A stretch of 64,000 nt of DNA from assembly GCF_036711975.1 (NCBI RefSeq), contig NC_091971.1, positions 18,979,501 to 19,043,500 on the forward strand, given 5' to 3'. Each line of letters opens with the position of its first letter. Position 1 is the stretch's first letter. The notes under the pieces were generated by a model. That model saw nothing but the letters and a program-made list of their open reading frames with translations. It searched no databases and was not told the DNA's origin. Origin of the DNA: Onthophagus taurus (Eukaryota; Arthropoda; Insecta; Coleoptera; Scarabaeidae). Below, piece after piece: positions 23,121 to 34,100 of the stretch. A program made the position numbers and the translations under genes.

Positions 23121-23570
23121 ATGCTCTTTCCAAATTTAAAACAAATTCCTTCTTTATTAAGTTCAGCAACTAAATTAATTACCACAAACGTAAGTAATAT
23201 CTTGTATTTTTTTTAATGTTATAAACCTAACCTATTTTGGTTACAGATTCAACCCGCAAGAACTAAATGGGTTAATCACTGTATGAAAAGAGATGTAAAA
23301 CGACGTGAAATTACAACGGAATTCGCTCCAATGCGTTTACGCGTGAATGCAATGCGTCGAAATGATATTCTTCCCGCTGAAATCAAAGAATTGGCGGATA
23401 CGCAGATAAATTCATTTCCGAGGGATTCAACATTGTTGCGGTGTAAAAAACGTTGTGTTGTTACGTCTCGTCCCAGGGGTGTTGTTATACGTTGGAGATT
23501 AAGTCGAATTGTGTTCAGGTCTTTGGTGGATTATAATAAAATGGCTGGTGTTCAACGAGCTATGTGGTAA
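23121..23570 (+). CDS. MRPS14: Mitochondrial ribosomal protein S14 (uS14m), 2 exons, 130 aa
   Basis: Small-subunit mitochondrial ribosomal protein, nuclear-encoded. Exon 1 is 23121-23189 (23 codons, basic and serine/leucine-rich, a plausible mitochondrial presequence) and exon 2 is 23247-23570, with a 57-bp GTAAGT/AG intron. The 130-residue product matches the family length (human 128). It has MKRDVKRREITTEFAPMRLR, LRCKKRCVVTSRPRGV, the strongly conserved WRLSRIVFR and a C-terminal GVQRAMW. AATAAA occurs about 50 bases after the stop. Promoter and exon 1 are duplicated in tandem immediately upstream; I chose the downstream ATG because its donor site is closer to consensus. Confidence 0.96.
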
Positions 23571-23699
23571 CAAGTAGGTGATTTTTTTTTTGAAATTTAG
23601 TTTTATTATATTGTTATATTATTGAAATAAAGCAATTATGAATCAGTAATAGGAATTAGAAACGTTTATAAATAATAATAACTAAATAAGTTCCTTCTT

Positions 23700-24265
23700 C
23701 TTCTTCCCAGAGTGGACTTTGGCTTCCTTTTCCAGTCCTTAAGATTCCAAGGCTGTTTTGTTTCGACAGAGTGAGGTTGTTGGCCTCATGCCTAAACTCC
23801 TAATAGTCCATTTCTCCTTCTCTCATTAGCCCTATCTTCATTCACCATTCAAATGGGTTGATTCTTCTTTCTAGTCTTGCTGGTAATTTTCTGAATCTGG
23901 TCCTTCCATTGGGTTGGTGAGCGTCCTCTGGACCTTCATCCCTCTACGTTTCCTTATACTATCAATCTCTACATGTTATTATCATCTCTTCATGTAATGT
24001 GCCCAAAAAACTTCAGGATAATCGCAAGACAAAGGGAAGGTAGTCTATTCTGGATGTTCAATTCTCTAAGGATCGATTCTTTCGATCTGCGCGCTGTACA
24101 CGTAATTCGGGGAATGCCCCAGAATCACAATTCAAACGCATCAATTCTCATTCTGTCCGCTGGTTTAATTGTCCACGTTTCAGCCCCATATCGGAAGTTG
24201 TTGAAGATCATTGATTGGACTAGTACCGTTCTAAAACTTTCTGTCATAAAGCTTAATCTTACAAG
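23700..24265 (-). pseudogene. LINE C-terminal fragment (RTE-like), inactive
   Basis: Minus strand reads FRYGAETWTIKPADRMRIDAF, then after a stop FWGIPRITCTARRSKESIL, RELNIQNRLPSLCLAIILKF and FGHIT. This is the region after the reverse transcriptase of many LINEs (YGAETWxL, RIDAFExWCWRRxLRIPWTARRTN, FGHIxR). Stops and frame changes make it dead. Sequence between 23700 and 23960 has the expected position of the extreme C-terminus and 3' end but is too degraded to read. Confidence 0.65.
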
Positions 24266-24288
24266 GGAAGTATCAGAACTGTCCCTTA

Positions 24289-24317
24289 AAAACTAGGGGT
24301 AAACTACCCCTAGTTTT
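24289..24317. other. Perfect 13-bp hairpin with 3-base loop
   Basis: Arms AAAACTAGGGGTA and TACCCCTAGTTTT are exact inverted copies separated by AAC. It lies between the LINE fragment on the left and the dispersed repeat on the right, so it may mark a transposon end. Confidence 0.6.
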
Positions 24318-24553
24318 TTGGAATATTTTAAAAACTACCCTGTCGATTTTGGCGATATTATGTGTCCTTATAGTACGTTTAAAAATATTAATGACGGGTT
24401 TTTTCTTATTTGCCTCTGACCATCCCCTGCAAAATTACAAGGTATGATAGATAACCCCTTTCCTTAAGAATAATGTGATAAACTATTTTGAACGATATTT
24501 TGAAGAAAACCATAAATTAGTTGTAAATTAAGATTTACGCAGTAAAATAAACA
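24316..24553. repeat. Dispersed repeat, partner of 345-585
   Basis: Reverse-complement copy of the repeat near the left edge of the window. It ends at the 5'-truncation point of the LINE fragment that starts at 24550, suggesting the LINE inserted next to or into it. Confidence 0.7.
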
Positions 24554-25715
24554 GTTAATAAAGGTGTCCCACAGGGATCAATATTGGGCCCTCTGCTGTT
24601 TACCATTTATACGTCCTTGTTGCGTAATAGTATCAAAAATTGTAATGTTCACATGTATGCGGATGACACTCAATTGCATTATGGTTTTCCATTTAATGAT
24701 TATGAAAATGCTGTAAATAAAATTAATTGTAATCTTCAGAGACTGTCAGTTTATGTTCGTGAACATTTTTTGTTTTTGAATACGGCAAAATGTGCTGTTA
24801 TTTTGTTTGGAAATGAGAAACACGTTCAGCAGCTACTATCACTGGTTGAAATCAGTGTTGACAAAAAAGTGATTCCTATATTACTACAGGAGAAGAATTT
24901 GGCTCTTATTATTGATAATACATTTCGATATCGGCAGCATATTTCAAGACTTATAGGTTTAAGTTTTCTAAGCCTAAAGGTTTTGTATCCTTTTAGGAAT
25001 GTTTTCAGCAATGTGAAAGCACTGTGCATTTTCGGCATAAGAAAATATGACCATATAACTTATAAATTGAAGGATCTTGGATGGCTTAATATGAGGTCTC
25101 GTATTAAAATGCTATCACTTAGACTTTATCATGACATGATTGTTGGTCGAAATCCACCTTACTTAGCTAGAAAGATTTATTTTAGAGGTGACTTGTATAG
25201 TGTCAACATCAGAAATAGAAATGTTATAAATTCTTTTTGCACGATCATTTACCTACAGTGTATATTTTCTATACAAGTCTATCCCAGATTATATAAAAGT
25301 TAGGCGTGGCCGTGCGTTTAAATGTTTGCTGTTTAATTACCTTTTCAACATGCAGTGATTTTGACATTCAGGAACATCTCGGAAGGTTATTAAGTTTATG
25401 TTATGTTATGTTGTTTGATAGCATTAGGTTTAAATTTTGATTCTTTAAGATCGATAATTTAGGGATAATACGGAATCTTAACTTTAAGTTCTTTTTTAGA
25501 CATTTTCTGGCCTGTTTTGATAGCTTTTTTCTTAATTTAAGGTTACGGTGGAAGAACAGTAATGGTCTTTTGGCCATGGCACTGAATCTGCTACCTTATG
25601 ATTCTTCAACATTTATTTTATTATTCTTTCTTTGGTTTTTTAAAATTTAATTAGCTTTAATACAGTTTTTGCATATGTGTATTGTTGAAGAATTAACTAT
25701 TATTATTATTATTAT
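24550..25715 (+). pseudogene. 5'-truncated CR1/Jockey-group LINE with internal deletion
   Basis: Starts inside the reverse transcriptase with [17 protein letters not shown], then the catalytic [11 protein letters not shown], the thumb region with [13 protein letters not shown] and [19 protein letters not shown], and LKVLYPFRN. It then jumps to the C-terminal [20 protein letters not shown] and [10 protein letters not shown], so about 40 residues are missing. The open frame runs 24584-25303. The element ends in an (ATT)n microsatellite tail near 25700-25715, typical of this LINE group. It is a dead copy because 5' truncated and internally deleted, although the remaining frame is open. Confidence 0.85.
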
Positions 25716-25739
25716 ATGCGTACTTCCTATTTTAGAATA

Positions 25740-26190
25740 AAAACCCCTAAAACGATTGTGATGTCTTTGTAAGGTATCTTAACAAATACAGTGTCTAGAG
25801 CTATGCCGAAATTTTCTAGTACTGTCTCTTCCTCCGTGGAAGGTGGGGCGTAGACTTGCGTTATGTGCAGAATGCACATAATGCGATGAGACCTGGAGTT
25901 GTAGGTGAATGATTCTATCATTACTTGCGTTATATGCACACAAAAACTTTTGGAGTCCCTTGGGCACTATTATTGCGACACCCTTTATACTTTCCTCTGC
26001 GTAACCTGAGAAATAAATATTATTTCCCGAAATACTCTGGAAGTGCCCTTTTCCAAGGATATCAATGTCATGGGTCTTCTTTTCGATTATTTAAAGTTTT
26101 CCTGAATGCTGTATTAGTCAACGTACATTCCAGGTTCCTATTTTTTGCAATAATTTGTTGAGTTGGTGGGGATTCGACAAAACAGGTTGG
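25740..26190 (-). pseudogene. RTE-type LINE endonuclease fragment
   Basis: Minus strand, shifting frames: KIGTWNVR near 26150, then DIDILGKGHFQSISGNNIYF, SGYAEE, GVAIIVPKGL, NDRI, and finally HITQVYAPPSTEEE with DITIVLG. This is the order of the apurinic-like endonuclease of RTE LINEs (GTWNVR, GHF, IYxSG, GVxI, QVYAPT, DxxIVxGDFNAK). Stops in several places. It is truncated before the reverse transcriptase, at about the point where the plus-strand LINE tail begins. Confidence 0.75.
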
Positions 26191-27237
26191 TTACCACATC
26201 TCAGGTGAGGTTGGTTAGATTGCCATAGTTTACCATACTTGGGGGTGAGAGTTGGAATTTGGTAGCAAATAAGTTTAAAAATGTAAAATTTATGTTTGGA
26301 ATAAACGCAAAATAAATCTACATTGTTGAGTTTTATACAAATAGCACTTTATTTATCCAACAATTGCTCCACTTTTCTTACATTAAATATAAATATCAAA
26401 TACATAAATTTTTTTTTAATGTAAATACGAAAATATCAGACGAGTCCTTAATTCTAAAATCACACAGACATTATAATATTATTAATAACAGACATTATTA
26501 ATAATGTTAGTAATTAGTTGTATTTATTTTTTTTTAATTTTTTTTTTAATTGAGGCCCTATTTCTGTTCATCTTTTCTGGACGAATCACTAAAAAGCCAA
26601 TAAATGGCAACCATATATCTCTGACATATATTAAATGCTTGTTTTAGACCAAAGTTGTTAAAACCACTTAAAATACGTTGTATATTGTACAAATTAGATC
26701 GTATAAATTAAAAGATATGTCTATTAGGCAGTGTACATTCATGCTATAAGGCAACTTTACAAAATAGACATTAATTTATATAGGATTAGTTGTGGGTGTG
26801 CTTTTTATTCATTGTGACGTAAGTTTTTATTATTAATTGGCACTGAATTGACTATTTCTTTAAATAGTTATTTAATTTTCTCAATGTACTATTTTATATA
26901 TGGAATATTTTTAATAACGAACGGTGAAGTATTGAATGTTTTTGGAAAAATTCTGGAAGTGACGCGTTTAAAATCACATTTTTAAATATCTATATCATTT
27001 CTTTTTAAACTTTTTTAAATTTAATGTGCGCTAATAATTTGTGTCTATAACTATTATTAGTAACATCGATGTTTATTATTTTATATTTAAATCAAACAAA
27101 TTATTTTCTTTTTAATTATTCAAATATTCGTTTTTTTTGTACTGTAAATGCTAAAAATATGAAATTAATATAAATATATACGATTGAGCCGTAAAAATAT
27201 GTAAAAATAATAATTAATATTCTTTTTTATTGGAATA
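26191..27237. other. AT-rich noncoding stretch, nothing recognised
   Basis: Very AT-rich, homopolymer-rich sequence without a coding frame, terminal repeats or tandem repeats that I can see. Confidence 0.6.
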
Positions 27238-28059
27238 TACAGTCAGCGTCAAAAGTAACTCCCCCTTGTATAATTTAAAAATTCTTTGAGATATCGCCAT
27301 GAGCCAAACACGATTTTTATTTTTTATTAGCCCAAATATTTTGGCATAAAAAGTTATTTATTACTTTTAGTCGAAACAAGTTGAAAAGTCTTAATGAATA
27401 TGAGTCCGCAAATCAATACTTAATGATTGCGCCAAGTTGTCTTGCTAAGTGATTTACGTTGTTTTAACATAAATTAATTTGATGTTACTATCCAAATGCC
27501 TAAACTGGCCGATATGGTGTTCATGCACGGTCGTGCCAATGGAAATGCTTTGAGTATACGTTGCTTTTAAGTGCGGAAACATTTCCCAACTGGTAACTGC
27601 TTTCACATGTAATGTTTGAAATGGGTTTTCATCATCCAAACGAAACCGGGTCTTTTGAAAAAAGTTATATGTTACCAGACGGACTCTTATGTACGAAGGA
27701 GATAGAAGTGTGAGAAGAGTTTCGGTTCAAGTGGGTACTCGCTCCTCCTAATTACCACGCAAAATGTTCTGTCAATGGTTTTTACGAGTAGCTGTTGAAC
27801 GCCTTAATTTTTTACCTATTATCCTTCTGTTCACTGAAGTAGAAAAACCAGAAATGGAGTATTCAACTCTCATAATAATCATATGGAGTTTGACAAAAAT
27901 CCTCAAGTCGTTGTTGAAACCAGACATCAACAGTATTTTAGTCCAAGCATCTGATTATGGCAGTGAGAATGAAGAATTATTACAAACGGCGATAGATACC
28001 AAGACTACCATGACGATGATTTTGAAAATTCCATTATTTCTGCAAATTTAACCAGTAAT

Positions 28060-28920
28060 TCAATAGCAGAAATTGATGCAGATGACGATGAAGAGCTGAT
28101 GCAAAAAGAAGACAATAGAAAACATTTTCGATGGATCAAGAAGGATTTTGTACCAGACCCACATGTTTTTACTCAAATTAATTTAGGGTGTCTAGATGAA
28201 AATTTATGAAAAAATAACGGTACCGTGTTAAATTGTTTCAAAAGTTTCTTCTCGTCAAATATTGTAAATTATATTATTGTCCAAGGAAATAACCGCTATT
28301 TTACCGACATTCAGAGCGAAACTGCAGAACAATGTATCGATTACAACGATGGCGAGATATAAATGAAGATAGAGATGAAGTCTGGAAATATAGTTTTAAC
28401 GTCGATTAAAAGTTATTTGAATTCTGGTAATACCTTATGCCCTGACAAGTGGTAAACAAGTCGAATATTATATGATCATCTGTGCAAGCAAGGTACTACT
28501 GTGTGTGGAGCTGTCAAGGCTAATTGGAAAAATTTACCATCTATTTATGCCAAACTGTATAAAGGATGTTGTGAAATTTACTGTACCGATACTTTGTTAG
28601 CCATCAAATGATATGATAAAAGAGATATTCTAGTACTTACAATTTGTCCAACTTCTGATATGGTACATGTAGTCAGAAAAGTACATAAAGCAGAAGTTAG
28701 TAAACCAGATTACGTTATCTAATATAATCGATTCATTGGTACTGTTGACAAGACAGATATGTTGCTGAGTTCTGCTGCGTTAGTTAGAAAGTCGGTAAAG
28801 TGGTACAAAAAAGTATTTTTTCACCTTTTGAGTAATAGTATACTAAATACCCAAGCATTATACATGAACATCACTAAAACAAAGATTTCTGTAGCAGATT
28901 ATTAAAAAAACCTTGTTAAA
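28060..28920 (+). pseudogene. piggyBac transposase relic inside the Tigger element
   Basis: Plus-strand pieces in order: HFRWIKKDFVPDP, LNCFKSFFSSNIVNYIIVQG with NRYFTDIQ, then LCPDKW, YDHLCKQGTTVCGAVKANWK, DTLLAIK, YDKRDILVLTICP, RKVHKAEVSKPDYVI, YNRFIGTVDKTDMLLSS and VKWYKKVFFHLLSNSILNTQ. This is the piggyBac order (N-terminal domain, TxxGTxRxNRKxLP-like block, NxxMGGVDxxDQ block and KWYKKLFFHLLD). Here GGVD is GTVD. The middle with the first catalytic aspartates is missing, and there are several stops. Confidence 0.8.
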
Positions 28921-29244
28921 CAATTCGTCCTTGAAGTAGCCTTATAGACAGGTATTTTCCAAGTATATTCTCATGCAACGAACGAAATAAACCAATTTCA
29001 AAGCGATGCGTTGTGTGTTCTAGACATAAAATTCGTCATGAAAGATTGAGCCATAAAGTAACAAACATCGTACGCTGACACCAATAATTACCTGGGTATT
29101 TGTAAATTGAACCAATTTATACAAAAAATAATAATTCGAAAATGAATCTCATCCTGTATAATGTGTAATAATGTAAACTTCCGTCAATCCGACATTCAAT
29201 AGTCCGATAATCGTTTGGGATTGCTGGAGCTGATTGCTGCTCAA

Positions 29245-30720
29245 AATGCCAAGTGATAAAAGCTCTGGACAGAAAAGACAACACGTTACTCTCAATATTG
29301 GGTCATCAACTATTTCTGACATTATCAGACAAAAAGACGAATTCATCAAGTTTCTCAATCTGTATCTGAAAATGTTGTTTTTAGGTAAACTCTTAGAAAA
29401 TCTGAGCTGGAACAACTAGACAGCGTCTTGTATAGATGGTAAAATGCCAAGTGATAAAAACTCTGAACAGAAAAAATAACAAGTTACTCGCACCATTAAT
29501 CAGAAGCTGGAAATCATCAAACGTTTGGGAAAGGGTGGAAATAAAAATGTTTTGATGAATGAATTTAATATTGGGTCATCAACTATTTCTGACATTACAA
29601 AATAAAAAGACGAACTCATCAAGTTTCTCAATCTGTATCTGAGTAAACTTTTAGAAAACCCAAGCTGGAGCAACTAGACAGCGTCTTGTATAAATGGTAT
29701 AAATCTGTTCAGTGATTATTGAAAAAGCTAAAAAATTTAAAGAGAATTTGAATACAGAGGGAAACTGTAATTTTTCAGGCGGCTGGCGCAGAAATTTTTG
29801 GTTTCGATATGGAATTCGAAAACTTGATGTCAGGGGAGAGACAAAATCTGCAAATGAAAAATCTGCAAAGTACTATAAGGAAGGATTTGACAAAATTTAC
29901 AAAGACGACGACCTGTCAGCTGCTCGTTGTTTACCGACTACAAGTTTAGATGGAGAAGGAAAGGCAGCTAAGGGTTATAAGAAAAAGAAAGATAGGTAAT
30001 TGCCTAAAAATTGGCTTTTAGGAATATAATGTTAATTACGATGCTCAATAAAATGCCTGGATGACTGCCGAATTATTTAATGACTGGTTTTTACACCACT
30101 TTGTCCCACAGGTCAAGGATAACTTTAGAAAGCTTAAACTGCGAGAAGATAGCAAAGGCCTCCTTCTTTTAGATAACTGCAAAGTACAACCGCTAATAAC
30201 GGAGTTGATTTCTGGTAACATATTTGCAAAATTTTTGCCTCCACATGTTATCTCATTGATCCAACCTATGGATCAAGAGGTTATTCAAAATTTTAAATGT
30301 TTTTATAGAAGCTCCTTTCTTCAGGACTTATTAAACTCTGATTATAACGAGACTGGCTTTCTACAGATAATGTCAAGGATGCCGTATATGCTAGCCTACT
30401 CTTTTGGTATCGAATAAAAGAAGTTACTTTACAATGCTGTTGGAAGAAGCTATGGCTAAATGTATTCGCCGAAATTGGTGGAACAACTCAAATCAGTGAA
30501 GAAAAAACCTTAGATACAATAAGTGAAATGTTAGATGTAATCAGGGGTATACCTAGAAAATATATTTGAAGAGGAAATTGCAGAATGGGTAGAGATTGAT
30601 AAGAACGAATCACCTGAGCAAGAACTAAAGGTTAAAGCTATTTTACAAAGTGTTCTTGATCCTCAACTAATAAATGTTGAAGGACAAGATTCAGGTTAAA
30701 GAGCAAGTGGGGCATCATTG
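29245..30720 (+). pseudogene. Tigger/Jerky-type transposase, broken, N-terminus duplicated
   Basis: The N-terminal block MPSDKSSGQKRQHVT begins at 29246 and again at 29444 as MPSDKNSEQKK. The second copy has the fuller helix-turn-helix TINQKLEIIKRLGKGGNKNV with LMNEFNIGSSTISDI. A CENP-B-type DNA-binding block follows (29712-29999: FSGGWRRNFWFRYGIRKLDV). The DDE_1 catalytic part starts near 30061 with [26 protein letters not shown] (second aspartate) and [20 protein letters not shown]. Stops and frameshifts lie between the blocks and after 30417, so it is inactive. The stretch carrying the first catalytic aspartate appears lost near 30000. Confidence 0.85.
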
Positions 30721-31147
30721 GATTCGTATTTTTTAGCTTTATCAGAAAATACCATAATGTTATACAGTACGTTCCATTTTCTTGACCCATTTTGCGGCAA
30801 AACCAAAAGTTACAAACTTTTTTTATGTTAAAATATTTGGGCTAATGAAAAATAAAAATCGATGTGTTTTGGCTCATGACGATATTTCGAATCTTTTTCA
30901 AATTAGACAGGCGGGAGGATAACTTTTGACGCAAACTGTATGTATTAAATATATAAATGACTCAGTTCTCTTTACGCATTTTTACGTCTCACACAATAAT
31001 CGCATTAAGTAACTATTTTCGCTTAGAATAAACAGAAAAAACACCAAAAAAGTTTTAAATTTTTTTAGAAATAATTAAAAACAATGTTAATTCTTCATTT
31101 TCTCACTTTTACTTTTTTCACCAAGATTAATTCAAAATAAATCCATT

Positions 31148-34100
31148 TCACGTCCCATTAGCTTGTAATAAATCTTGTTCCTTCTTCAACTCATCAATAG
31201 TAGCGATTGAGATCTTCTTAACTGGCGGATCCAAAGGAAATTTGAAACTCAACTCTTTATCATCAAATAACGGCGTTTGATTCTCAAAAATTGATTCTCT
31301 CTCCGGCGATCGTTTCTCTTCGTGCGTGTAATATTTAGCAGCGTGTCTTCGGGAATAAATCAAAGCACCCAAAATCGATAAAATCGTTAAAACTAAAAGT
31401 ACCACGGATGCTCCGGCTGCGATTATTCCTACTTTATTTTCATCTCCTAAAAAGAATAAATTTGCGTCTGTTGGTTGATAAGTTGGGGTGCTACACCAAT
31501 TTAATTCTTCTGTGCGTATAGAGCCGAGTTGTTTGTTTTCGAAATGAAACGGGGACGCGCAACGTAAATTTCGGATAATTTCGCTTTTGTTAACTCTGGA
31601 AATTAATGGGAAAATGTAGCACAAATCGCACGACCAAGGATTAAAATCCAATTTTAATTTTGGGGTGTTTTCGATTCGTTGCATAACCTCTTCTCGGAAT
31701 CCTTTAAATCGATTCTTTGATAAATCAAGTTCAATTAAACTGTACGGGATGCTTTCTGGTGGAATCATTGATAAGTAATTCCCGGCGAGATTTAATGTTA
31801 ACAAAGTTTCCGGGACGAAATTTTCTTCTTCGAAATCAGTCAACCCACATTCGGAAAGTTGAAGGTTTTTTAATACCTTTAAATTTTGAACGAGTTGTTT
31901 AATTTTGTACGGCCTCAAATGATTTCCATTCAAAATTAATTTTTCTAACGAATTTTCGAATGGTTGGAAAATATCGCTATCGATTTTTTCAAAATCGTTA
32001 AAAGATAAATCGATTTCGTTTAGTTTGGTTAAGTTTTTAAATGCGCCTCTTGATATTTCTTTGAATTCGTTTTTCGCTAAATTTAATTTTCGTAGTTCCC
32101 ATAACGTTTGGAAGTGTGGTCCTGTTAAACGATGTATTTGATTCCCATCGAGTTTTAACGATTTCAATTTTGTTAAATAATCGTATTCGTTTGGTGAGAT
32201 TTGTTTTAGGTTGTTTTCACCTAAATCCAGGTGGATTAAATCGGGAATTAATTTGTATATTTCTTGGTCGATTGAGGATAATCCACAAGCTCTACATTCT
32301 AATTTTCGTAGACCCTAAAAATTAATTTTCATTAATAAATTTTTAAAAGACAAGTACAATAAAACCTCGATGAAATGGACTAATACACAGCTCGAAGGCC
32401 CGTTGGTGACGTCATTCGTGTTTTGTAATGTTGTTAGTTTGAGACTTATGGTTCATAATATAAAATAAAGATCTTGATCGAGTTTAGCCGTCTTAAGAGA
32501 CGTACGGCTAAACCCGAATGTTTCTAATTCTAGGCCTAGTTAGTTTTACTTCTCGTTCAATAAAAATATACAACAATATAGCGCTGAATACTAACTGAAC
32601 TAACACTAGCACTAGAGCTAACACTAGTACTAGAAACAACACTAGTTAATTCTATTTTTAGTTCAATAAAAGTATAAAACAATTTAACGTTGAATAACAA
32701 TTAAAACTAGATTAAATTTGCTTTTAAACCCTGTTGGTTTCATCAGGATATCTCAATTAGTTCTTGAGATATCCGTTTTTAGTGTTATTGAATTCGGAGT
32801 CTAACATTTTTGCATTTAATACGAAAACTGTGGATTTTATCAATATTCTCTAAGAGTGATAAAAGTTTCTAAACTAAATTTACTATTAGAAACTGCAAAA
32901 ATAAATGTAGGGTCATGATAGAATAAAAAAGTTCTGAGCAAACAAACTTTAGGAACAGCCTGTATAGCATTGCTCCCGCGTACCGATCCAACTCAAAAAT
33001 TGCCTAATGATTTTACGTGATATTTTTATATTATTTAGTGTAAACTACACTGCACCAAATTTCAACGCTTTACCATAAATAATGTTTAAGATATTTAGAA
33101 AAATGTGTTAAAATTTCCTAACTTTGATGGCCTGTATCTTTGCAATTTGAAGACTTTTACTAATTTTTTTTACATGAATGGTTATCATTTTCAGTCTAGT
33201 ACATGTGGTTACATTTGTTCCCCGAGTCACCGAAACACCCTGTATTCTCCGTTACAACAAAAATGCAGAGTTAGATTAAAAAAATCACAACAATCTGGGT
33301 TATAAAAATTAAGAAATTATTTTTTGGGTAATGAATCTTGATTAAATTTGCTTTAAAATGTTTGTTATCTCATTAAGATATCTCACTTATTTTTTGAGAT
33401 ACAACACATTAAATTTTGATCTTTTCAATCCAATTTTTTCAACTCTTAACATACAGGGTGTAATTCAAAAAGTCATAACAACCGAATCAATCGAAATTAA
33501 AAATTTAGCTTTCTCACATTAAAACTGGATCAAATTTACTTTTAACCCTTTTTGGTTTTATTACGATATCTCAATTAGCTCTTGAGATACATATATTTGA
33601 ATTTTTATAAATTCTCCGTTACAACAAAAATGCAGAGTTAGATTAAAAAAATCACAACAATCTGGGTTATAAAAATTAGGAAATTATTTTTTGGGTGATG
33701 AATCTTGATTAAATTTGCTTTAAAATGTTTATTATCTCATTAAGATATTTCGCTTATTTTTTGAGATACAACACATTTAATTTTGATCTTTTCAATCAAA
33801 TGTTTTCAATTCTTAACAAACAGGATGTAATTGAAAAAACCATAACAACCGAATTAATCGAAATTAAAAATTGAGCTTTCTCACATTAAAACTAGGTTAA
33901 ATTTGCCTTTAACCCCTTGTGGTTTCATCACGATATCTCAATTGGTTCTTGAGATAGACAAATTTCAATTTTTATAAACTCTGCGTTGCAACAAAAATGC
34001 AGAGTTATTAAAAAAAAAATAACAATCCGGGTTATAAAAATTAAGAAATTGTTTTTTGGGTGATGAATCTTGATTAAATTTGATTTAAAATGTTTGTTAT

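Larger units (their letters stand above)
27240..30938. mobile_element. 3.7-kb Tigger/pogo-type element with about 145-bp inverted ends
   Basis: Left CAGTCAGCGTCAAAAGTAAC and right (reverse) CAGTTTGCGTCAAAAGTTAT are inverted and extend for about 145 bases, including ATTAGCCCAAATATTTT. Both ends are flanked by TA (27238-27239; 30939-30940), the pogo/Tc1 target. The right half holds a broken Tigger/Jerky transposase that belongs to this element. The left half holds a piggyBac relic of unrelated origin, which is either a nested insertion or captured DNA. Confidence 0.85.
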
